Positions 7,501-14,745 of a stretch of DNA of 22,229 nucleotides are shown here, piece after piece. Origin of the DNA: a virus. Location: IMG/VR virus record IMGVR_UViG_3300032323_000048, positions 1 to 22,229 of that record. The stretch is one strand, 5' to 3'. Both the position numbers and the translations under genes were made by a program. Positions within the stretch are counted from its first letter, which is position 1; each line of letters starts with the position of its first letter. Under the pieces are notes generated by a model that was not told the origin of the DNA, did no database searches, and was given only the letters and a program-made list of their open reading frames with translations.

Positions 7501-10500
7501 TCAGGCGGCCCATACCGATCACGGTATCGATGCCGTAGTGGCCGACCATCTCGTGGAACAACGTCTCTTCCAAGTCCTTGATGTTAGTGTGCTGGTCGCC
7601 CACCACAACGATGGTGCCGTCATCCGGCAGCACTACGCCTTTAAATGCAGAGCCGGGCTTGTAACCAAACGCCACCAAACGCTTTAACGTCTCAGGCTTC
7701 ATGCCTTCCAGTGTTGGCTCGTACACCAAGTTCACGCCCTTGGGCAGCTTAGAGAGGGTCTCTACTATCAACTTCTTTGCTTCTGCCGGGTCAACCGGCG
7801 TAGCTGGTGCTTTGGCTGTGCGGAACGCAAGCCCTGCGTCGTCATCGTATTCAGAAACAACGCCTTCGGCCATGTCTCGCGCAAGCTTGCGCTTCTCTGC
7901 GGCTGTTTGTTTTCGCGTAAGCTTTTCTTCTTTGGCTTCTTGACTACCCACACGCAACGGCTCGGCCCTCTTTGATTTTGGGCTTATGTCCGTAACTTTT
8001 TCTTGCTGCGCAAGCGTCCGAGATGCTTTAGCCAAATCTTTAAGATTCTTAGCAGCACTAACGCGCTGTGCTTTAGGCGTAGCTTCTTCCACCGCCTCTG
8101 CTGTTGGCGCAATGCGTGGCTTAGATTCTTTGGTTGTCGTCCAACCAAGGCCCTTAACTGGCTCACGGTCGGCGAACGCACCTGTAGTTTTCTTCCGCTG
8201 CACCGGCAAGCCAGTGCCTTTTTCTTTCATGACGATGCGCTTGCCCGATGGGGTAGTGCGCTCAACCGGCACTACTGTGCGGGTCAACTTCGGCATACCT
8301 TCGCCTGTAGTAATACGGCGCTTGCGTTCTTCCTCCTGCTTGCTTTGCAGTTCTTTGGCTTCACGCAGTTTGCCATCTGCTACGGCAGTATCACGACGCA
8401 GTTTGCCAGCCTCAACCTGCGCTGCACGACGCTCTTCGCCAACAAAATCCACGTCGGCCAGCTTCTTTTCCAGCGCAGCTAAACGCTCTTTGTCTTTGAC
8501 AACGCGCTCATCCGCCGCAGCCAGCAGACTTGCGTTGTCTTCGGTGCGTTCTTGCCTGTCTCGGGCTTCTTTAACAACAGCGCGGGCTTTTGCAATTTCT
8601 TCTTTCAGGTCTTCGGCTTCAGTAAACAGTGCGTCCAAGTCAGGCGACATGCGTCCGCCTTCAGGCATAGAGTCTTTCAACTCAGCCAGCCGCGCTTCAA
8701 ACGCTTGCGCTTGCTGCTCAAACTTCTGGATGATGGGGCCGTACAACGCTTGACCGCGCTGCTCACGAATCTGTACCGTCAAATCGCGGATAGTCTGCAA
8801 GATGCTGACTTCTTTGTTTTTGATCTGATCTTTGAGCTTGGCTGCTTTTGCCGCTGCCTGTGCGGCTGCGTATGGCGGGCGTTTAGCTTCGTTTGCCGCC
8901 TGCATGTCTTTCAGCGTTTGGCGCAGAGCAGCAACCTGCTTTGAGCCAAGGAACTTACGGAAGTTTGCGGCGTTAGCGCGAACGACACCTAAATCTTCTG
9001 CACCAAACAACGACTGCTGTCCGCCCTCAATACCGGGGGCCTGTGCCTGCCGCATGGAACGCAGCGCATCATTTAGCTTGGACAGTTCGTCCTGTGTTTT
9101 TTGCCCGCGCTGTACACGAGTCGCAATATCTTCGGCAAGGTCTAGTACCTCACGTGTGGCAATACCGTCTTCAATCGCCGTCTGTGTCTGCTCAAGCAAA
9201 GCGCGGGTGTTGCGTGGGATGGTGCCTGTCGGTATGACGCGCTCAAGCAGACCACCAACGTAATCGCGCTGACGGCGCAGTTGACCTTCCAGTGTCTGGG
9301 CAGTTTCGCCACGCTCCTCGGCAACGCGTTGCGCTTCACGGTAGTTACTCTGCGCACTCAACGGGCCTTCTGTTGGAAGCCCCTGCTTTCTTAGTTCAGG
9401 ACGCGCCACCAGCAACCGAGCGCGAAGCACGTCCAGTTGTCTAAGCAAAGCGGCTTCAGTAGCTTGGCCGTTTATAAAAGCGTCGAGTACGGCATCTATT
9501 TGCACCGCAGCTTTTGCGGCTTGATCCGTCGTGATAGGCTGCTGCCCCTCCGCCGCACGTTCGTTTGCGACCTGATTCATCACAGCGTCAACATATTGCG
9601 GCTTGGCATCTAGTGCTTGTTGACGAATAATGCCCGAGGTAGCAGAAGCAAACTTACGCATGTCCGGACGGGAGCTATCTAGCGTCTCGCCTTTGGCAAT
9701 CTTGTCCAGACTTTCCTGTATTTTTAACAGCGCATCACTAGCGTTTTGTTGGAACTCTTGTGCTTTAGCGCGATAGTTCTGCTTTTGCAGTCCGGGTTCG
9801 ACTGAAACGCCGGGCTTCATTTCTTCGGCGTAACCTTCGAGCTCTTTCAACAAGTCGAGTTGCGTAGCCGCTTTGGATTCAGGTAGGGGGGCTTCGCTGA
9901 TGCGCTGTAGTGCCGCCTTTTCTTCTTCGACTTGTTCTCTTGTTTTTTCAGCAAAGACACGCCCCTGCGCCATCTCGCCAGCAAGCGACTTTACTTGCAG
10001 CTTTAGGTAGTCGTTAACTTCCCTGTTTTGTTTGGCTGTGAACTCAGGAACTTGTAACTCGCCGCTGTAAACTTTTTGCATCAGCAGCGGATCACGACTG
10101 ATTACGTCGGCTACATCCGGCGGGGTTAGCATGTCAAAGTGGCGAAGGCCGCCCAGCGCCTCATCAAATTCTTTTTGCAGTTGCGTCATGGGGCGCTGCT
10201 GCGCAGCGGCAGCAGTCTGATCCATCCACGCCTGCATCGCATCTTCTTCTGCCTGCGGCTTGGTTTTTTTCTCTTCTGTCTTATAGCCCTGTACTTCTGC
10301 AAAATACTCTTCTGGCGTTAGCCCGGAGACGCGCAACTCTTCCCTCAAGCCGGACAGCTTGGCTTTAATTTCTTTGTATTCAGGCGCAAGTGCTTTAAGT
10401 TGATTGCGAACGCCTTGCAGTTCTTCTGTCTGCTGCGCAAACAGTTCTCGTTGCTCTTCAGTAGCATTCTTACCGGGCTTCTTACCCCGCGCTGCCAGCA

Positions 10501-11584
10501 AGCCTTTCTCTTGTTTTTGCAAAGCCTCAAATTGGTCGCCAATACGCAGCGCATACTCGGGCTTGGCTTTCTCCGCCGCTTCTGCTTCGCGCAGTTCTTT
10601 GGCTTTCTTTGCCGCCTCCAGCGCATCGCCTCTGGCAACTTCTTCTTTTGCCGCACCAACTTGTGCCCTGCGACCAACAACACCGAGAGGACCGCCAAAC
10701 AGTGTTGCACCATAAGCGGCTTCGCTGTACTCCTTCAGAGCGTCGTCGCTCATCAAAGGCATATTGGCTTGCCAACGCTCCAACATCTGCTGCCCAACTT
10801 CAGTTGGAATTTCCCCCAGCAACGCTTTGGGCGTTCCTTTAGCCAGCGATACTGCGAGTCTTTCTTCAGCCAGCTTGCGGGCTGCGGGGGATACCAGTGC
10901 TTGAGCGCCTTCTTTTTCTGCAACGCCCAGTATGCGACTCATCAACTTGCCGCCAAATGGGATCACCATCGAGGCGTATTCCATACCGGCTTGGCCTGTC
11001 GCAGACAGTGCGGTCTTAGCAGGGTCTTGTTGAAGTCCTTCAGCAGCGCGTCGTTCAGCGCCTGCGCCATAAGACTGCAAGAATAGCGGCGAAACTGCGC
11101 CAGCAATACCCAGCACTGTCGAACCCACCGGACCCAAAGGAGCACCGGCCATAGCGCCCAAACGCCCAGCAGTAAACGCTGCCCCCAGTTGAGGGCTCTG
11201 TTCTGCAATGAAGCTGGGTGCTTGACTTATTACTTCTCCCGCAGCGGGGAAGAAGCCTTCTTTTGCGTACTTCTCTTTAACTTTCTCAAGGCTCAGTGCA
11301 GACGGCGTCTTTTCTTCTAGCGCACGGGCACGGGCCAAGCCGGACTGTGCGGCTTCTTCAACACCAAACGGGGTTTCAACCGCCGTACGTATAGAAGAGC
11401 CTAACTTCTTAGCGCCGCCAATACCGCTCTCAATGATGCCGGGTTCTTTTGGTTTGGCTGGCGCTTCTGCCTGCACCCCAAACGCCTGCGGATATTTTTT
11501 GTACGCCTCAAGAAACGCTTGTTGTGCGTTCATCCCCTTGGGGATTTCGTAGTAAGACCCGTCAGGCAGAGAAAGGTATGCCAT
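4568..11584 (-). CDS. Giant polyvalent virion/ejection-type protein with metallopeptidase-like and LPD38-like domains
   Basis: A 2338-aa protein with SD GAGG 5 nt before the ATG. Residues 1-36 form a small domain (SLPDGSYYEIPKGMNAQQAF). About 115-220 is Gly/Ala-rich and hydrophobic and could be membrane-active. About 300-1200 is dominated by Glu/Lys/Arg/Ala helices, probably coiled coil. HEMVGH at 1344-1349 matches the HExxH zincin signature, with a possible third ligand in REIIAY downstream. About 1840-2010 (RNPAYAVRQAIRDPLTAW, then VIPFFNAQIQGLDV) looks like the large polyvalent protein-associated domain LPD38. Such giant multi-domain proteins are carried in phage particles and injected into the host. 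It is the last gene of the late module, after two probable internal virion proteins. Two AFRT motifs flank the peptidase-like segment. Cleavage, targets and enzyme activity are not proven. Confidence 0.8.
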   Translation of the reverse strand: MAYLSLPDGSYYEIPKGMNAQQAFLEAYKKYPQAFGVQAEAPAKPKEPGIIESGIGGAKKLGSSIRTAVETPFGVEEAAQSGLARARALEEKTPSALSLEKVKEKYAKEGFFPAAGEVISQAPSFIAEQSPQLGAAFTAGRLGAMAGAPLGPVGSTVLGIAGAVSPLFLQSYGAGAERRAAEGLQQDPAKTALSATGQAGMEYASMVIPFGGKLMSRILGVAEKEGAQALVSPAARKLAEERLAVSLAKGTPKALLGEIPTEVGQQMLERWQANMPLMSDDALKEYSEAAYGATLFGGPLGVVGRRAQVGAAKEEVARGDALEAAKKAKELREAEAAEKAKPEYALRIGDQFEALQKQEKGLLAARGKKPGKNATEEQRELFAQQTEELQGVRNQLKALAPEYKEIKAKLSGLREELRVSGLTPEEYFAEVQGYKTEEKKTKPQAEEDAMQAWMDQTAAAAQQRPMTQLQKEFDEALGGLRHFDMLTPPDVADVISRDPLLMQKVYSGELQVPEFTAKQNREVNDYLKLQVKSLAGEMAQGRVFAEKTREQVEEEKAALQRISEAPLPESKAATQLDLLKELEGYAEEMKPGVSVEPGLQKQNYRAKAQEFQQNASDALLKIQESLDKIAKGETLDSSRPDMRKFASATSGIIRQQALDAKPQYVDAVMNQVANERAAEGQQPITTDQAAKAAVQIDAVLDAFINGQATEAALLRQLDVLRARLLVARPELRKQGLPTEGPLSAQSNYREAQRVAEERGETAQTLEGQLRRQRDYVGGLLERVIPTGTIPRNTRALLEQTQTAIEDGIATREVLDLAEDIATRVQRGQKTQDELSKLNDALRSMRQAQAPGIEGGQQSLFGAEDLGVVRANAANFRKFLGSKQVAALRQTLKDMQAANEAKRPPYAAAQAAAKAAKLKDQIKNKEVSILQTIRDLTVQIREQRGQALYGPIIQKFEQQAQAFEARLAELKDSMPEGGRMSPDLDALFTEAEDLKEEIAKARAVVKEARDRQERTEDNASLLAAADERVVKDKERLAALEKKLADVDFVGEERRAAQVEAGKLRRDTAVADGKLREAKELQSKQEEERKRRITTGEGMPKLTRTVVPVERTTPSGKRIVMKEKGTGLPVQRKKTTGAFADREPVKGLGWTTTKESKPRIAPTAEAVEEATPKAQRVSAAKNLKDLAKASRTLAQQEKVTDISPKSKRAEPLRVGSQEAKEEKLTRKQTAAEKRKLARDMAEGVVSEYDDDAGLAFRTAKAPATPVDPAEAKKLIVETLSKLPKGVNLVYEPTLEGMKPETLKRLVAFGYKPGSAFKGVVLPDDGTIVVVGDQHTNIKDLEETLFHEMVGHYGIDTVIGMGRLKKYASATDLEKLAKKLGGDQLWTHAVDAMTFATEQKGDPDLAALREIIAYTGQQRITENFKQKAGRWLQELVGMVRSALRQMGFKNMAEMSTSDVFYAIKMANKAFNERTVGPYRAADGVMAFRTKTEPSRYGSSFVGGQKGVIDKLRGNFLGLSGRVQFVDQYAALDAAIKKGLDAGVISDLEAEQAGYYLRFGQQANAYATQALTNGPLSLVKQMTKRGMEFFYSSTPGANMVKVAQALEKSGIKNSTELEHMFTIYTAGKRAKQVGWNKLNFEDPTVPEADYNRLMAELKGNDKARAAFEEAAKIYKEYNNGLIDFLVQTGYMKPSKAAELKAIDYVPFYRVQGGELQLMVDKERPVRIADIKSEPMLHELVGDNKEILPIFTSSAQNAFVLTRMGLRNQMMKDNVMLLGRLGIASKIGEGKGPDGPNTVRYKVKGVDNFAVIDSDMYGIPADLIVKGMEGIKTTIPMAIKIMGLPANWLRQFVTRNPAYAVRQAIRDPLTAWFTTGTDGVPVLNSMKELGKMVAGRSPEEIKLMQAGAISSNVMTGDEQDMAKALRDMSLGRSGWTKLMMKADALAMQGDAATRAVIYKDSLAKGMSEMQAYMRTLESMNFSRRGLSPSMQMLSTVIPFFNAQIQGLDVLYRAFTGQMPYSEQLKIRQKLYTRGLLLAAGTLAYAAAMEDDEAYKRAKPEERLGNWFVYTPFSKEPMKIPIPFELGYLFKALPEAVFNMAAEDERASDITKGMGKLVALSNPFALPAAIKPATEVILGRSFFGGDIESKREQTTMMPGERYRDTTTEFAKMLGSVTGDAGLTPIKIDYLIRGYTGALGVAIASMANPILNTEASAVEKPTMKTSKMPFIGGLFQPVEGRGTLDAAYERILEVEQVQGTYKRLAESGKKEEAQEFLDKYRNKLANASVSGEVRQQLGELSKIKRQVLESNRTTAEKDELLERIDDRQYRLAQRFLSITGETRPQ

Positions 11585-11601
11585 GTAATCCTCGTTATTT
11601 A

Positions 11602-13275
11602 TTACCTACGCACGTTAGCGTTCTGCGGCAACTCACTGACAATCGTGGGGTTCATCATCTGCTCAATAGCAGCCATGTAGTGTTGCGGTGTCGGGTATCT
11701 CTTTTGGAAGTCGCCCAACGTGTCTTTTGCCACCAAGTCATTGTATTCTTTTAAGACAAGTGCGGGGGTAATCTGCCCCCGCGCTCCCAGACCGCCCAGC
11801 CGCGAATTTGCATATATGCCCGCAACTCTTTCTGCCGAAACATTTTGCTCACGCGCCCGTATGTTTTGTTGTTGCTGCTCAAATATAGTCCGGCGATCTC
11901 CAGCAGCCAATGTATTTTGGTTGCTAACAATTTCAGCAGCTGTTTTGAGATCGGTCTTGTACAAGTCTTGCACAGCAGCAATCTGCGCCTGTTTAACGCC
12001 GAGGTCTGCTTCAAACGCTTTTTGTTTGTACTGTTGAGCTTCTTTCCAGTCCCCACGCTCTTCTGCGCGGCGGGCTTCTTCAATCATTGCGCTTTGTTTA
12101 CGGCGCTCCAACGCAGCTGCTTCCAGTTTTTCCAAGCCTTCTTGATACTGCTTGGTACCCACCTGCGCACCTTCTGCGATATTCTGAAGTGCATACTGGG
12201 ACTTGCCTCCAGCAATAGCTAAACCGGAATTAACAATCGCCATGTTGAAATTACGCGCTTCTCTGCCAGCAGCTTTCTCTTCTTCTTTACCCAGCAAAGC
12301 TTCTAAACCAGCGTAGGCTTTGTCTTTTGGTTTGCTTTCTTCTCGGGCGGTTTCTAAATCGGCAAAGCCCCGTGCAATCTTGTTGCTCAGATCGTCATAA
12401 GCCGCGGTGCCCGGATTCATTTTTTGAAGCCGCTTAAGTTCCGCAGTCAAGTCGCCCGGCTGGCTTGGAACAAAGTCTGGTGCTTTTTCAGTACTAGGGC
12501 CTGTCTTTGGTCCTGCACCGGGGCGTGTAGCTGCGCCAGTTTTTGCTTTTGGTGTTTGTGGTGGTGCTTGTGGCGGGGGCGGGGGCGGGGGCGGTGGGTC
12601 TATTGTATTGTCCACACGACGAACATCAGCCCAAGTTGCAGATGGAGTTGGTGAAGTTGGTGCCGCTGCTAGAGTTTTATTGCGTAGTTGTGCTAAACGC
12701 TGTTCCGCAAATTGGCGCTGCGGTTCAAAAAGCGTAGTGGCTAAGATATTCTCCAGCCGTGCTATTTCATCCGCCGTATCTTGGGATGCTGCTTCTCCCA
12801 TCCGGGTTGCAACTGTTTGATTAAAGCTGTTTGCACGAGGCGCTGGGAGCATTTGGTCTCGCCTAAATCCCTGACCTACCAAACTCGGGCCTTCTCCAGC
12901 AAACGCCACCATCCCGCCGCCTGCGTACTCATCTGCGTACGGGTCGCCATATCCGGCAATACCGCCATCAGCCATGCCCTCGACGTTCTGCGCAGGCAGC
13001 ACACCAATGCCTTGCTGTTCGGGTAGTTGTGGCTGGGGTGCGGCTGTTTGTTGCGGCATCGGTGCTGGTGCGCCCATTTGTGCAAGTCTTTGATCTGCTA
13101 TGGTCGGCTGTTTCGCAACTTGTTGCCCCGCTGCACGAAGTTGTTCGCGTCGTTTACTTTCAGAAGATGCCAGCGCCAGTATGTAGGTGTCGGCTTTGTG
13201 TAGCCGGGCGTACTGAAGCAACTGCTCATCCGACATCTTAGCCAAGCGCGAGGTGAGTTCGTTTACGTTCAACAT
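11602..13275 (-). CDS. Low-complexity virion-associated protein with polyproline tract
   Basis: A 557-aa protein whose ATG is 2 nt after the upstream stop, so translation is probably coupled; the GGAG ahead of it is far off (about 11 nt). Residues 1-50 form a helical N-terminal domain (MSDEQLLQYARLHKADTYIL) seen in many environmental phages. DGGIAGYG (about 103-110) and AGGGMVAFAGEG (118-129) are short glycine motifs shared with neighbouring virion genes. Nine consecutive prolines occur at 227-235, followed by a Pro/Thr/Lys-rich linker. About 300-480 is long charged helix, likely coiled coil. There is no enzyme motif. The position between other probable internal virion proteins and the giant polyvalent protein suggests an inner-core or ejection protein. 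Function is not established. Confidence 0.65.
   Translation of the reverse strand: MLNVNELTSRLAKMSDEQLLQYARLHKADTYILALASSESKRREQLRAAGQQVAKQPTIADQRLAQMGAPAPMPQQTAAPQPQLPEQQGIGVLPAQNVEGMADGGIAGYGDPYADEYAGGGMVAFAGEGPSLVGQGFRRDQMLPAPRANSFNQTVATRMGEAASQDTADEIARLENILATTLFEPQRQFAEQRLAQLRNKTLAAAPTSPTPSATWADVRRVDNTIDPPPPPPPPPQAPPQTPKAKTGAATRPGAGPKTGPSTEKAPDFVPSQPGDLTAELKRLQKMNPGTAAYDDLSNKIARGFADLETAREESKPKDKAYAGLEALLGKEEEKAAGREARNFNMAIVNSGLAIAGGKSQYALQNIAEGAQVGTKQYQEGLEKLEAAALERRKQSAMIEEARRAEERGDWKEAQQYKQKAFEADLGVKQAQIAAVQDLYKTDLKTAAEIVSNQNTLAAGDRRTIFEQQQQNIRAREQNVSAERVAGIYANSRLGGLGARGQITPALVLKEYNDLVAKDTLGDFQKRYPTPQHYMAAIEQMMNPTIVSELPQNANVRR
12575..12598 (+). repeat. GGGGGC tandem repeat, G-quadruplex-capable, encoding polyproline on the - strand
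   Basis: Three GGGGG runs separated by single C, followed by CGGTGGG, satisfy the G3+N1-7 quadruplex pattern on the + strand, which is the template strand for the 557-aa gene. Read on the - strand it encodes prolines 227-235. The tract could slow transcription, slip in copy number during replication, and stall ribosomes. Confidence 0.75.
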
Positions 13276-13277
13276 GA

Positions 13278-14276
13278 TTATGCTTTCTCCATGTCATAGA
13301 GCAGCAGTTCAGACAGCCCCGCAGGTGCATCGGATTCTTTAATTGCTCCGCCTTCTTTTCTACCTTGCATCTGACCATACGGATTACCAAACATACCGTA
13401 AGCAGCTAGACCCAGACCGCCAAGCTGAGAAATCGTGGATGGCGCAGCTTGATACATCGTAGAAGCAGACTGCGACAAAGGCAAACCGCGCAGCATGTCT
13501 GACATGAACGCCAACTGCTGATAAGGGTGCTGCCGCTGCGCGGCAAAGTCTGCGTACTGCTGCTCCAATCGCTTTTGTTCCAGCCCCTGCTGTTGCGCTC
13601 CCATGCTGGCTTGGCCCTGAATAACGTCTTTTTGCTGGCCAAACTGCGTCTGCCCTAGCTGGCCCAAAGTATTTGCCATTTGCCCTGCGGTCTGTAGCCC
13701 CTGTAGTCCGAGCGTGGAACCAAACTGCTGTGCTTGGCGGGCTTGCTCAAAGGCGGTCTGCATCCCCCGCCCGTAAATATCTGCTTGTTGCTGCCCAAGG
13801 TTACGCTGGCGCTCTGCTTCCAGCAGTGCTGATCTTGATCCGCCAAATGCACCACTCTGCATAGCGCGAGACTGCTGCTGCAAGCCTTCCATAGATGAGC
13901 GCCGCGCGGCTTCACGCATCTGTGGGTCAAGTGCGTTTTGTACATAAGGCGACATGTACGCCTGCATTGCGTACGGGTTAGTGGCCATGTTCTGGTAGTT
14001 TTGCCCAGCGCCTAGTGCTCCAAGCCCCGCCACACCCCCCATCTGAGTAGCCAACCCTAACTGCTGTGCTGGCTGAAGATTAGCCATCCCCTGTTGCGCT
14101 TGTTGTTGCATGGGCGTAAACCCGGCAATCCGCTCCCCACCATAAGTCTGATAAGGTGCATTTGAAAGTGCTTCGGTTTTTCCGAGCATCTTTTCGACGT
14201 ACGGTTTAGCGTAGTCAGGGATCGATGTTTGAGTGACGTTTTGGCTACTCGGTGCTGGCTGCTGTGGTGCGCACAT
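13278..14276 (-). CDS. Gln-rich virion-associated protein (probable internal/ejection protein)
   Basis: A 332-aa protein with SD GAGGT ahead of the ATG. The N-terminal part (PDYAKPYVEKMLGKTEALS, then YGGERIAGFTPMQQQAQQG) and the central segment AYMSPYVQNALDPQMREAAR with AFGGSRSALLEAERQRN belong to a pattern I recognise from many environmental phage virion proteins. Between about 110 and 260 it is extremely Gln/Ala-rich and helical, probably an extended bundle. The C-terminus has a hydrophobic stretch (GGLGLAAYGMFG) and the glycine motif KEGGAIKE. No catalytic residues are seen. It sits between the GNAT gene and the polyproline protein, two nucleotides from the latter. A role in the internal core or DNA ejection is inferred from position and composition. 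Confidence 0.6.
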   Translation of the reverse strand: MCAPQQPAPSSQNVTQTSIPDYAKPYVEKMLGKTEALSNAPYQTYGGERIAGFTPMQQQAQQGMANLQPAQQLGLATQMGGVAGLGALGAGQNYQNMATNPYAMQAYMSPYVQNALDPQMREAARRSSMEGLQQQSRAMQSGAFGGSRSALLEAERQRNLGQQQADIYGRGMQTAFEQARQAQQFGSTLGLQGLQTAGQMANTLGQLGQTQFGQQKDVIQGQASMGAQQQGLEQKRLEQQYADFAAQRQHPYQQLAFMSDMLRGLPLSQSASTMYQAAPSTISQLGGLGLAAYGMFGNPYGQMQGRKEGGAIKESDAPAGLSELLLYDMEKA

Positions 14277-14283
14277 AATGACC

Positions 14284-14745
14284 TCAGAATGTATATATCA
14301 TTTGAATTGCCGCTTCTTTAAAACCCATTCGCTTCCAAAGTTTGGCGACCCTCAAATCAGTTAGCGCAGCAACCGATGCTCGTTTGACGCCGCGCTCTTT
14401 TAACTCTTCCAGAATAACTTTTACTAACTTTTTACCCACACCATTTCGATGTTCTTTCAGGACAAAGATGGTGTCTTCTTGCGCAATTAAGTCACCGTTG
14501 TGCATGTCATTGGTAAGATAGACGTTACTGTATCCCACCGCGCTGCCTTCAAGCCGCAAAATAAACGTCAGCAAATCACCCCTGTCACCGGCTGCTACGT
14601 ACTGCTCCAATCTTGGGTTGTACGGTGAACACGGTATGCCGTCCGCTTCAAGTCTTTCTGTCATCTCCGCGTAGTGCTGCCGGTATAACGGCTCAAGTTC
14701 TTCGTACGTTTCCTTGAACCTACCAAGATGAAACGTGTAACTCAT
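14284..14745 (-). CDS. GNAT-family N-acetyltransferase
   Basis: A 153-aa protein, the usual GNAT length. Residues 58-68 (LLTFILRLEGS) and 69-79 (AVGYSNVYLTN) look like the central beta strands. HRNGVGKKL at 99-107 is the acetyl-CoA pyrophosphate-binding loop, with His at the first position where Gln or Arg is more common. RASVAALTDLRVAKLWKRMGF at 122-142 is the typical C-terminal strand, helix and GF turn. It would transfer an acetyl group from acetyl-CoA to an amine; the substrate is unknown. The start overlaps the upstream stop as ATGA, so it is translated together with virion proteins, suggesting late expression and possibly modification of virion or host proteins. Confidence 0.85.
   Translation of the reverse strand: MSYTFHLGRFKETYEELEPLYRQHYAEMTERLEADGIPCSPYNPRLEQYVAAGDRGDLLTFILRLEGSAVGYSNVYLTNDMHNGDLIAQEDTIFVLKEHRNGVGKKLVKVILEELKERGVKRASVAALTDLRVAKLWKRMGFKEAAIQMIYTF

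Noticed and set aside
7986-8753. Long + strand ORF (255 codons) opposite the giant gene
   Set aside because: Ser/Arg/Ala-rich translation typical of the antisense of Glu/Lys/Ala-rich coiled-coil codons; no SD and fully inside a well-supported gene.
10400-11086. Long + strand ORF (228 codons) opposite the giant gene
   Set aside because: Antisense shadow with Phe/Cys/Arg-rich composition and no domain-like pattern.
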